Of a DNA stretch of 64,000 bases, positions 32,360-40,420 are shown one piece after another. Made by a program: the position numbers and the translations under genes. Each line of letters opens with the position of its first letter. Positions within the stretch are counted from its first letter, which is position 1. The notes beneath the pieces were generated by a model, which was given only the letters and a program-made list of their open reading frames with translations, had not been told where the DNA came from and searched no databases. Source of the stretch: Mycobacterium kyogaense (GTDB lineage Bacteria; Actinomycetota; Actinomycetes; Mycobacteriales; Mycobacteriaceae). The stretch lies in NCBI RefSeq assembly GCF_003254575.1, contig NZ_QJUA01000012.1, positions 1-64,000 of the forward strand. Direction: 5' to 3'.

Positions 32360-33343
32360 ATGGCATACACCATCCCCGTCCAATTTCTCCGCGCCACAGT
32401 CGAGGCCATGGTCAAGCGCGGCTTCGACGTACAGCGCGCGTTACAGGAGACCGGGCTCGACTGGCAGCGCTACTCCCTGGAGCTGACCAGGCTCACGCCG
32501 GAACAGACCACCGCGGTGATCCGGCATTTCTGGGACGTCACTGACGACGAATTCTTCGGCTTGGGGCCGCGACCCGTTCCGCGCGGCACGCTCCGCCTGT
32601 CGGGCTTCACCCTGATCCACAGCCGTGACCTGCGCGCGGCATTGACCCGGATGCTCGAGCTCAGCTCGGTGTGGGCCGGAGTTCGCGGCGAGTACGAGGT
32701 CAACGACGATGTCGTCACGGTCCGCCAGCTGGACGATCCGGATTCGCCGGTCGATTCGTTCATCGCGTTCACGCTGATGAGCAGCCTCCAGCGGTTCGCG
32801 GGTTGGCTCACGGGATCATCGCTGCAGTTGCGCCACCTCGAATTCCGTGTCAACGCAGAACATCTCAGTGATGACTACCTGGCGATTTTCGGTATCCGGC
32901 CGGTGTTCGGGGCGGCCCGGAACACGATGTCGTTCGACCCCGAGGCGCTCACCCGACCTGTGGTCCGCTCCGAGGCCGATCTCAAGGACTTTCTCCGCGA
33001 CGCACCGGGGGTCCTGTTCTACGCGCATGAGCACACCACCACGATCACCACCCAGATCCGGCTCATCATGGAACGAAACTCGAACGGGCCGTGGATGACT
33101 GCCAACGATCTCGCTGATCGGCTGTCCATCAGCCCGCCCCACCTGCGCCGACTGCTCCGAGAGGACGGCACCTCCCAGCGCCGGATCCGCGACGAGGTGC
33201 TCCGGGACCGAGCGGTCCAGGCTCTGGTGCACGGCGACGAGACAATCGCCGACCTCGCCACGCGCCTCGGGTTCTCCGAGACCAGCGCGTTCCGGAGAGC
33301 TTTTCGGCGCTGGACCGGTTCTGCACCAAGCGATTACCGCTAG
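32360..33343 (+). CDS. AraC family transcriptional regulator (OruR/ArgR-like)
   Basis: 327 residues. An N-terminal DUF4253/Arabinose_bd-like ligand domain (about 1-220) precedes a C-terminal double helix-turn-helix (about 235-327) with WMTANDLADRLSISPPHLRRLL and IADLATRLGFSETSAFRRAFRRWTGSAPSDYR. It is divergent from the thiolase/MaoC/SDR/dehydrogenase operon, the usual position for its activator. The last four bases overlap the GMC pseudogene on the other strand. Confidence 0.92.
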   Translation: MAYTIPVQFLRATVEAMVKRGFDVQRALQETGLDWQRYSLELTRLTPEQTTAVIRHFWDVTDDEFFGLGPRPVPRGTLRLSGFTLIHSRDLRAALTRMLELSSVWAGVRGEYEVNDDVVTVRQLDDPDSPVDSFIAFTLMSSLQRFAGWLTGSSLQLRHLEFRVNAEHLSDDYLAIFGIRPVFGAARNTMSFDPEALTRPVVRSEADLKDFLRDAPGVLFYAHEHTTTITTQIRLIMERNSNGPWMTANDLADRLSISPPHLRRLLREDGTSQRRIRDEVLRDRAVQALVHGDETIADLATRLGFSETSAFRRAFRRWTGSAPSDYR

Positions 33344-35061
33344 CAGGGCTCAACGGGGTGGACCACCACTCGCGGTGTCGGCAGCCGGAGCTGGCCGGGC
33401 GCGCCGGCGGGAACCGCGGGGCGATATTGGTGGGATCGGAGCGATGCGTCGGTAGCCGGTGCCCTGCTCGGCGCGCCGGTCCACGTCGCCTTTGTTCGGC
33501 CACAGCGAGGCGGCGCGCTCGGCCTGCGCAGTGATCGACAGCGACGGGTTGACTCCGAGATTGGCGGAGATCGCGGCACCGTCGACGACGTACAGCGACG
33601 GGTAGCCGTGGATCCGATGGTAGGGATCGATGACGCCGGTTTCGGGTGTCTCGGAAATCACAGCGCCGCCGAGGAAGTGGGCGGTCACGGGAATGTTGAG
33701 GATGTCGCCCCATGCGCCGCCGGCGATCCGTCCAGTTTCGCCGCGACCCGGCGAGCCACCTCGTTGCCGATGGGAATCCAGCTGGGGTTCGGCGCGCCGT
33801 GCCCCTGTGTGGAGGTCATGAGTCGCCGGCGGGAGCCGGGAATCTTGCGGGTGTACGTGGTGATCGAGTTGTCCAGGCTCTGCATGACCAGCAGCACCAT
33901 GACGCGCTGCCCCCAGTCCTTCTGGGTGAGCAGCAGTTTCAGTTCGGACGGCGTCTTCGTCAGCTTTTCGAGGAACCTCGGAATCCGGGTGCGTCCCGGG
34001 CCGCCGTCGACGAGGAGTGTCTGCAGCAGCCCCATGGCGTTGCGGCCCGGTCCGTAGCGGCAGGGCTCGATGTGAGTGTCCGGTGTCGGGTGAAACGAGC
34101 TGGTGATCGCGACTCCCCGCGACAGGTCATGTGCAGGGTCGGCCTTGTAGCGCGCCGCACCCAGCACCGACTCCGAGTTCGTACGCGTGAGCACGCCGAG
34201 CCGGTCGGAGAGCTTCGGCAGTGCGCCGCTGTCCTTGAGTGAATGCAGCAGCTGCTGCGTGCCCCACGTCCCGGCCGCGAACACGACGGTGTCGGCGGTG
34301 TACACACCGCGTTGCCTGCGTGTACCAGTCGCTCGGGTGTACACCGCCCAACCGCCGTCGGCGGCCTCGCGCAGCCCGGTCACCGTGGTCATCGGGATGA
34401 ACTGTGCTCCGATGCGTTCCGCGAGGTGAATGTAGTTCTTGATCAACGTGTTCTTCGCTCCCACACGGCAGCCCGACATGCATTGGCCGCACTGGGTGCA
34501 ACCGGTGCGTGCGGGACCGGTCCCGCCGAAGAACGGATCGGGGTCGGTGCGTCCGGGCTCGTTGAAGTACACGCCGACCGGGGTCGGGACGAACGTTTCA
34601 CCGGCGCCCATCTCTTCGGCGACCTGCCTGAGCACCTCATCCGCCGGGGTCTCGTGCGGATTGGTCACCACGCCCAGCATCCGGCGGGCCTGATCGTAGA
34701 ACGGGCTCAGTTCCTCGTCCCAGTCCGTGATGTGGCGCCACTGCGGATCGTCGAAGAATGGCGCCGGCGGCTTCTAGAGGGTGTTCGCGTAGTTCAACGA
34801 GCCTCCCCCGACACCGGCGCCGGCCACCACCATCACGTTGTTCAGTAGGTGGATACGCTGCAGGCCGTAACAACCGAATCGCGGCGCCCACAGGAACTTT
34901 CTCAGGTTCCAGGTGGATTCCGCGAAGTCGGAGTCATCGAATCGCCGGCCTGCTTCGAGTACGCCGACGCGGTAACCCTTCTCGGTCAACCGCAGCGCTG
35001 TGACGCTGCCACCGAAACCGGAACCGATCACCAACACATCGAAGTGGTTGCCGTCGCTCAC
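33340..35061 (-). pseudogene. Broken GMC oxidoreductase, cholesterol oxidase (ChoD) family
   Basis: The pieces together cover a full ChoD-like flavoenzyme. N-terminus: [20 protein letters not shown]. Middle: TGCTQCGQCMSGC and VFAAGTWGTQQLLHSL. C-terminus: VDGAAISANLGVNPSLSI. Three lesions break it: an in-frame amber TAG at 34774-34776, where homologues have Tyr after NYANTL; a one-base frameshift near 33716-33730, where the homologous GGAWGDILNIP is read out of frame; and a second shift near the G run at 33418-33421, after YRRIAPIPP. The GTG at 35061 overlaps the upstream stop, so it was the last gene of the redox operon. Confidence 0.85.
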
Positions 35062-36713
35062 GACCTCGATCCGCCAGCCGATGCCGGGGTGCGGTGACCC
35101 GACCTGCGGCCAACCCTGGGCCACAACGGAAGTAGTGTGACGCGGGCGACTGCGAGCGGGGTCCTCGGTTCGCTCGGGCGCCCACGTCGGTACGCGTTGG
35201 CTTGCTCGACGGCGTCCGCGTAACCGTCGGCGCCGTCGATCGTTACGACTCGTGGACAGGTGTTGCGCAGCAATTCGGGGAATCCACTGTCGAGGTGGTC
35301 TCCGAGCGCCCCTCCTGCGTAGTCGTCCATCACGTGTTCGGCTGCGGCCTCGGCGCAACTGCGGTTGATGCCGATCCCGCCGTTCGGCCCGCGTGCGATC
35401 CATCCGGTGGCGTACACGCCGGGGATGACCGCGCCCGTGTCCGGATCGACGACCCGCTTGTCGTCATTGGGGATCGTGCCTGTCTCGATCGAGTAGGGTA
35501 CGCCCGCAATGGGAGTGCCACGAAAGCCGACGGCCCGCAAGAGCACGGCGGCGTCGACTGTTTCGTCGGACCCGCCACCCGGGGCGGCAAGTGCCACCGA
35601 CACTCCACCGTCGTCCGATGGAGTCACTCGCTCGACGACGGTGTTGAACCGCAGCACAATTCGACGGGCCCCGGGCGTGGGTGCGGCGACGGACGCGGCG
35701 CGCAGGAGGTCGACGGTGGCCGATGAGGGTGAATCGACCAGGTCGGCCGGATCAACCACCACGTCGATACCCGCGGTCTGCATCAGGCCGTGCAGTTCGG
35801 CGGCGGTGAATGCGGCATCTGTGGGGCCGCGGCGGCCGACGATCACCACCTCTTCCACGTGCGAGTCCCGCAGCGCAGCCAGCGCACGTGGCGCGATCCC
35901 GGTACCGGCGAGCGCGTCGGGGGCGGTGGCGAGGATCCGCGCCATGTCCAGCGCCACATTACCGTTGCCGACGATCATCGCGCGCCGTCCGCACAGGTTC
36001 GGTGTGAAGTCCCCGGCGTACGGATGGTCGTTGTACCAGCTGACGAAAGACAATGCGCCGGTGACGAATTCTTCGCCAGGGACGCCGAGCTGGCGTTCCT
36101 CCTGGGAGCCGTGCGCGTAGACGACGGCGTGGTGGTGACGCATCAGGTCCGTGTGTGTGACGTCGGTGCCGACGTCGACGTTGAGGCGCAGTCCGAAGCG
36201 GGACTGTTGGTCGCGCATCCACCGGAACTGCGCCATGGCGGCCTTGGTGGACGGATGGTCCGGTGCCACCCCGAACTCGACCAGACCGCCGGGGACGGGC
36301 AGCTTCTCGAACATCGTCACCTCGACTCCGGGGTGACGGAGTAGGGAACGTGCGGCGTACCAGGCCGCCGCACCGGACCCGACGACGGCCACGCGGAGCC
36401 CATCGAGTCCACGTCGGATCAGCGGCGCCTTCCGCGTGTCCCAGTTCGGGGACATCGGGTGGTCTGCGTAGTACCGCGCGTTGGCTTCGGCGAACCAGCG
36501 CTGGTCGTCCCGCAGGCCGGTTTCGGGCAGGATCGCGTCGACCGGGCACACGTCGGCGCAGGCGCCGCAGTCGATGCAGGCCTCGGGATCGATGTGCAAG
36601 ATCTCGGCGGTGCCGAAGCCCGGCTCGTCCGGACGGGGATGGATGCACCCGACCGGGCACGCCGCGAGGCACGAGGCGTCGCTACAGCAATTCTGGGTGA
36701 TGACGTAGGCCAT
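35058..36713 (-). CDS. Ferredoxin-NADPH:ferredoxin reductase fusion (FprB type)
   Basis: 551 residues. The N-terminal ferredoxin domain (about 1-100) has [18 protein letters not shown] and [16 protein letters not shown], the cysteine pattern of a 7Fe/8Fe ferredoxin. An adrenodoxin-reductase-like flavoprotein follows ([64 protein letters not shown]). It passes electrons from NADPH, probably to an oxygenase. The C-terminal 40 residues (about 510-551) do not look like the family. The ATG at 36713 begins the MAYVITQNC motif; co-directional with the diiron gene. Confidence 0.9.
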   Translation of the reverse strand: MAYVITQNCCSDASCLAACPVGCIHPRPDEPGFGTAEILHIDPEACIDCGACADVCPVDAILPETGLRDDQRWFAEANARYYADHPMSPNWDTRKAPLIRRGLDGLRVAVVGSGAAAWYAARSLLRHPGVEVTMFEKLPVPGGLVEFGVAPDHPSTKAAMAQFRWMRDQQSRFGLRLNVDVGTDVTHTDLMRHHHAVVYAHGSQEERQLGVPGEEFVTGALSFVSWYNDHPYAGDFTPNLCGRRAMIVGNGNVALDMARILATAPDALAGTGIAPRALAALRDSHVEEVVIVGRRGPTDAAFTAAELHGLMQTAGIDVVVDPADLVDSPSSATVDLLRAASVAAPTPGARRIVLRFNTVVERVTPSDDGGVSVALAAPGGGSDETVDAAVLLRAVGFRGTPIAGVPYSIETGTIPNDDKRVVDPDTGAVIPGVYATGWIARGPNGGIGINRSCAEAAAEHVMDDYAGGALGDHLDSGFPELLRNTCPRVVTIDGADGYADAVEQANAYRRGRPSEPRTPLAVARVTLLPLWPRVGRRSGHRTPASAGGSRS

Positions 36714-36726
36714 GACGGGTTCCTCG

Positions 36727-37575
36727 CTAGATGTCTGTGAATCCGGCCAGCTCAGCTGCCAGCGGCAGTGGATAGGGGGATGCTCCGGAGCCGAGGATGT
36801 GCGAACCGCCCCACGGGTCACGGTCGACGAGGACCGCGGATACTGCCGGATTGGCTCCGACGGTGATCGTGATCGGCTGGTTCACCCTGCGGTGCAACGC
36901 ATTCAGGAGCGGTGTCGGCTGAACCCGACCGGACCATCGGATGGCGTTGTCGATCGGCTGGAACACCGCGAGGACATGGATGTCGACCTCGTATGCGGCC
37001 CCGTTCGCGTCGGTGATCATCGCGGGACCGCGGTAGTCGCCGTCGCTCTCCCGTTCGTCGCGATGGGTGAATTCGAAGTCGTCGAGAACTGGACGCTTGC
37101 GCACCGAGGGATTGAGGCGCTCCAGCTGCAGGTCGATGTAGCGACCCGCCTGCGACTGAGCGTGACCGCGGATCTCGATCCGCGTCGCGTGTCTGCTGCC
37201 GAAGGCCTTCAGGCAACGGACGATGTAGCGTGCCGCGTCGCGATCACCGGCCACGAAGTAGTTGGGAAAGCCGTGCCGCGCCACTCCGAGATACCGATGC
37301 GAGCCGAAGCGCGCGCGGGCGTCGTCCTCGTCGAGTAGACCACGCCGATCCACGGCTTCCGTTGCATCGACCACGATGCCGGCCTCGCATCTACTGCCGT
37401 TGTCTCCGGTAAGGATCCACCGGTCTTTCTCGGGATCGAACGTCATGGGGAGATCGGCTGACAGGACGATGGGCTCCGCTGCAATCACTCGTCGGACACG
37501 GCGCGCCAAGTGCTCGATGCCAGGAGAGGCACCACGTACCGCGACGTCGACCACGGTGGTGTTGCGTGGGGTCAC
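36727..37575 (-). CDS. DUF4873-like protein with a shortened flavoprotein-like N-terminus
   Basis: 282 residues. The C-terminal half (about 180-282; DYRGPAMITDANGAAYEVDIHVLAVFQPI, then IRWSGRVQP) resembles DUF4873. In mycobacteria this domain is often fused behind a Baeyer-Villiger-type flavin monooxygenase. The N-terminal half looks like the last part of such a monooxygenase (GIVVDATEAVD, HGFPNYFVAGDRDAARYIVRCL). It opens with TVVDVAVRGASPGI, a relic-like GxGxxG strand. The main FAD and NADP domains are missing. The GTG at 37575 overlaps the diiron gene stop. Function unknown. Confidence 0.6.
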   Translation of the reverse strand: MTPRNTTVVDVAVRGASPGIEHLARRVRRVIAAEPIVLSADLPMTFDPEKDRWILTGDNGSRCEAGIVVDATEAVDRRGLLDEDDARARFGSHRYLGVARHGFPNYFVAGDRDAARYIVRCLKAFGSRHATRIEIRGHAQSQAGRYIDLQLERLNPSVRKRPVLDDFEFTHRDERESDGDYRGPAMITDANGAAYEVDIHVLAVFQPIDNAIRWSGRVQPTPLLNALHRRVNQPITITVGANPAVSAVLVDRDPWGGSHILGSGASPYPLPLAAELAGFTDI

Positions 37576-38486
37576 TCGAGGAATCCCTGTTTGCGCCACA
37601 TCAGACGGGACACCCAGCCCATCAGGCCGTTGTCCACCAAGAAGTGGTACAGGGGCGCGAATGCCTCGCGCCGGCTCGCGTTCACCGGCTCATTGGCACG
37701 CGCCTGCCGCATCGCCTCCTCGGGGTCCAGGCCCGCGCGGCGGTAGACATCCTTGTTGTACATGATGCGCCGCAGGACAATTGCCGCGATGCCGTTCATC
37801 TGACGCACGAACGCGCGTTCCCACCATGCGGCGCGCTCCAGCCGGCGCAGGACGCCTTCCCGTGCGTACCGGATGTGGCGTGCTTCTTCGGCGCTGTGGA
37901 TGCGGAAGATCTGCGCGACGATGGGCTGGATGTCGGGATCGTGCGCGGATTTGCGCTGCAGATCATCGAGGATCTCCTCGCCGCACAACGCGGCAACCCA
38001 GAGTGCCAGACCTTTGTACGCGATCGGGAACAACTGCACGGTGAATGCTTCGAGCTTGGACAACCGGTACGGCTGAGCGCCGATCGCAGTGGCGCCGCGG
38101 CCGAACATGATCATGTGCCGGGTCTCGTCGCCGATTTCGGTCAGTGCGTAGTGCACGTCCCGCGCGGACGGATCCTGGTAGAGCATCGCGCGGAAGAGGC
38201 CTTGGTTGAGCGTGTTTTCGAACCAGACGCCGCGGCTCAGCATGTTCGCGACCTCTTGCCGCGATAGCTCGACGCGCTGACGATGCGGCATCGATTCCCA
38301 CATGGGGGTGCCGAAAAGGGAGATGCCCTCTTCCGGCAGGTAGAACACATCCGGATCTTGCGGCGCATCCCAGTCGATGTCGATCGACGAGTCGTAAGAG
38401 CGTCGCATCGACCCGTCGAGCAACCGATCTGCCTTCTGTGCGCGATCGCGCCGGGCATCGGATCGAGTCGACGAGGTGGTCGTCAT
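37572..38486 (-). CDS. AurF-like diiron oxygenase family protein
   Basis: 304 residues, all helical, matching the p-aminobenzoate N-oxygenase AurF/metal-dependent hydrolase group. Putative diiron ligands are in the ExxxxH of TEIGDETRHMIMFGRG and the EExxH of RIHSAEEARHIRYARE, plus ENTLNQ earlier. Such enzymes use O2 and a ferredoxin-type donor, and the ferredoxin-reductase fusion in this operon would fit. Substrate unknown. First gene of the operon, divergent from a TetR regulator over 146 bp. Confidence 0.82.
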   Translation of the reverse strand: MTTTSSTRSDARRDRAQKADRLLDGSMRRSYDSSIDIDWDAPQDPDVFYLPEEGISLFGTPMWESMPHRQRVELSRQEVANMLSRGVWFENTLNQGLFRAMLYQDPSARDVHYALTEIGDETRHMIMFGRGATAIGAQPYRLSKLEAFTVQLFPIAYKGLALWVAALCGEEILDDLQRKSAHDPDIQPIVAQIFRIHSAEEARHIRYAREGVLRRLERAAWWERAFVRQMNGIAAIVLRRIMYNKDVYRRAGLDPEEAMRQARANEPVNASRREAFAPLYHFLVDNGLMGWVSRLMWRKQGFLE

Positions 38487-38559
38487 TGTCTGTCCTCCGA
38501 AACGCTGGACGAGCGGCCGACGTCGTCGACCGACCTGGTGTCTCGGAACCTAACAGGCA

Positions 38560-38588
38560 TACAGACAAAAGTCATCTATGTGTCTGTA
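38560..38588. promoter_or_regulatory. Inverted repeat, candidate TetR operator
   Basis: Perfect 8-bp arms TACAGACA (38560-38567) and TGTCTGTA (38581-38588), separated by 13 bp, lie midway between the divergent AurF-like and TetR genes in an AT-rich stretch. The size and position suit a TetR dimer controlling both directions. Confidence 0.6.
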
Positions 38589-38597
38589 ATTATTTCA

Positions 38598-38618
38598 CCT
38601 GGCGAAGATGCGGCCAGG
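38598..38618. promoter_or_regulatory. Second inverted repeat before the TetR gene
   Basis: CCTGGC (38598-38603) and GCCAGG (38613-38618), with a 9-nt spacer, lie 14 nt before the ATG at 38633. In RNA it would form a hairpin in the leader; in DNA it could be an additional protein-binding site. Confidence 0.35.
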
Positions 38619-38632
38619 GTAAACTCCACGGC

Positions 38633-39250
38633 ATGGCTGCTCGTCCAGGCCCCGGGACCGCATCCGGTACGCGTCGCCGGATACTAGGAGCCACACTTCA
38701 CTTGGCCGAGACCACCGGGTTGCGCAAGGTCTCGATGGATGAGGTCGCGCGTCTCGGTGGCATCGGGCGGGCCACGCTGTACATGCACTTCAAGGGCAAG
38801 GATTCCCTGATCCAGGCTCTGGTTTCGGCAGAGTTGCAGAGATTCTTTGCGGCAATCAGCAGGGCTGTGAGCGATATCGAGGACCCCGACGAACGCTTGA
38901 TCGTCGGGTTCAGTGCGGCATACCGGTGGCTGCGAGACCACCAAGCGCTTCAAACGACACTCAAGGTCAACCCGGACGCATTGAAGCCGTACATCATCGC
39001 TGATCGCAGCGTTGCGCTCGACCGCGCACGCGAGTTGATCGAATCACTCGTCCGGAATGAGACCATACCGGCCGAGATGCAGGCGCCGTTCGCCGAACAC
39101 ATTGCTCGGCAGATCCATTCGCTCGTCCTGATACCGGGGGGCGTCGTCGACATCGACGGCCCGATGGGGCCGGAAAACTACGCACGTCGGTTTCTCGTCC
39201 CGGCTCTCGTCGCGCTCCGCGCCGAGAGCTATGCGGCACCGGCTGGCTGA
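38633..39250 (+). CDS. TetR family transcriptional regulator
   Basis: 205 residues. N-terminal helix-turn-helix (about 12-60): RRRILGATLHLAETTGLRKV, MDEVARLGGIGRATLYMHFKGKDSLI. The C-terminal ligand/dimer domain has no recognised subtype. The ATG at 38633 gives the usual short N-terminus; the frame is open further upstream but reaches into the divergent gene. Very likely the repressor of the AurF/DUF4873/ferredoxin-reductase/GMC operon, through the inverted repeat at 38560-38588. Confidence 0.92.
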   Translation: MAARPGPGTASGTRRRILGATLHLAETTGLRKVSMDEVARLGGIGRATLYMHFKGKDSLIQALVSAELQRFFAAISRAVSDIEDPDERLIVGFSAAYRWLRDHQALQTTLKVNPDALKPYIIADRSVALDRARELIESLVRNETIPAEMQAPFAEHIARQIHSLVLIPGGVVDIDGPMGPENYARRFLVPALVALRAESYAAPAG

Positions 39251-39252
39251 GG

Positions 39253-39627
39253 TCACCCCAGCCCCGCGCCGCGCATCACTCGGCCCATCACCCCGCGCAC
39301 GACCTGGTCGGTGATGGCCAGCGGGGCGACCAGTGACTCGCCGACCCCGACGATCCGCTCGACCCGCGTCACGATGCCCTCGAGTCGGTCGACCACCGCG
39401 ATCAGGCGGGGCGCCAGTTCGTCGATGCTGCTGATTGTGTCGTTGAACCGGGCCAGGGTGGCATCCAGGTTGCCGGTGGACTTATCGAGGTCATCGAGCG
39501 TCTCGCTCAATCCCTCCAGGATGGTGTCTACCTGCTCGACGGTGACGTCGGCGTTGAGCGCGGCCTGCGCCAGCTTGCGGATGCGTTCGGATCCGGTGCG
39601 CACGGGTCTGCCGCTTCGATCTGCCAT
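39253..39627 (-). CDS. Small coiled-coil protein, conserved mycobacterial type
   Basis: 124 residues with a heptad-like helical centre (about 40-100; LEGLSETLDDLDKSTGNLDA, then FNDTISSIDELAPRLIAVVDRLEGIV). There is no catalytic motif or membrane segment. The pattern resembles the short coiled-coil proteins annotated as hypothetical in many mycobacteria. Start at the ATG at 39627, 49 bp from the divergent lutA. Tail-to-tail with the TetR gene with a 2-bp gap. Confidence 0.75.
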   Translation of the reverse strand: MADRSGRPVRTGSERIRKLAQAALNADVTVEQVDTILEGLSETLDDLDKSTGNLDATLARFNDTISSIDELAPRLIAVVDRLEGIVTRVERIVGVGESLVAPLAITDQVVRGVMGRVMRGAGLG

Positions 39628-39655
39628 GTCGGCAAGTATGACCCGCCCGGTCGGA

Positions 39656-39661
39656 TACGGT
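39656..39661 (+). promoter_or_regulatory. -10 box for lutABC, leading into a 3-codon ORF
   Basis: TACGGT ends 7 nt before an ATG at 39669 that starts the mini-ORF ATG-TCC-GTA-TGA. Its stop (39678-39680) overlaps the lutA ATG (39677) as ATGA. The geometry suggests a leaderless three-codon leader peptide coupled to lutA. Confidence 0.4.
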
Positions 39662-39676
39662 GGTCAAGATGTCCGT

Positions 39677-40420
39677 ATGAGGATTCGGGTAGCGCTGTTC
39701 GCCGCTTGCTACAACGACCTGATGTGGCCCGAGACGCCGAAAGCCGTTGTCCGGCTTTTGCGCCGCCTGGGCTGCGAGGTCGACTTCCCGCGTGACCAGA
39801 CGTGCTGCGGGCAGATGTTCACCAACACCGGGTACGCCGACGAGGCCGTTCCGGCGGTCCGCGCATTCACCGCCGCATTCGCCGGCTACGACGCCGTCGT
39901 CGCACCGTCGGGGTCCTGTGTCGGATCGGTGCGTCACCAGCATCGCGATATCGCCGCCCGGTCCGGGGACGACGACCTGTCGGCGCGCGTCGCGACCGTG
40001 GCACCGCGCGTCTACGAGCTCTCCGAATTCCTCGTAGACGTCCTCGGCGTCACCGATGTCGGCGCGTACTTCCCTCACCGCGTCACCTACCACCCCACCT
40101 GTCATTCACTGAGGATGCTCGGTGTGGGCGATCGGCCCCGCCGGCTGTTGGAGGCCGTGCGCGGGATCGACCTCGTGGACCTCGAACGGGCCGACCAGTG
40201 CTGCGGATTCGGCGGCACCTTCGCGATGAAGAACGCGGACACCTCGGTGGCGATGGGTTCTGACAAGGCCAGGGCAGTCCGCGACACCGGCGCCGAAGTG
40301 CTTGTCGCCGGCGATAATTCGTGCCTGGCGCACATCGGCGGACTTCTGTCGCGTCAGCGTGCCGGTGTGCGCGTCATGCACCTCGCGGAAATCCTGGCCA
40401 GCAGTGAGGAGGACTCCTGA
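39677..40420 (+). CDS. lutA: Lactate utilization protein A (LutA/YkgE)
   Basis: 247 residues. Two cysteine-rich CCG domains, typical of LutA, GlcF and heterodisulfide reductase subunits: DQTCCGQMFTNTGY (about 40) and ERADQCCGFGGTF (about 170), with YHPTCHSLRMLG between them. Component of the three-protein iron-sulfur complex that oxidises L-lactate to pyruvate. The ATG at 39677 follows a three-codon leader. Its stop shares one base with the lutB start. Confidence 0.93.
   Translation: MRIRVALFAACYNDLMWPETPKAVVRLLRRLGCEVDFPRDQTCCGQMFTNTGYADEAVPAVRAFTAAFAGYDAVVAPSGSCVGSVRHQHRDIAARSGDDDLSARVATVAPRVYELSEFLVDVLGVTDVGAYFPHRVTYHPTCHSLRMLGVGDRPRRLLEAVRGIDLVDLERADQCCGFGGTFAMKNADTSVAMGSDKARAVRDTGAEVLVAGDNSCLAHIGGLLSRQRAGVRVMHLAEILASSEEDS

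Noticed and set aside
33350..34680. Two separate genes for the GMC oxidoreductase pieces
   Set aside because: The pieces continue one another in ChoD homology across the amber codon and the frameshifts, and the internal starts fall in the middle of conserved domains.
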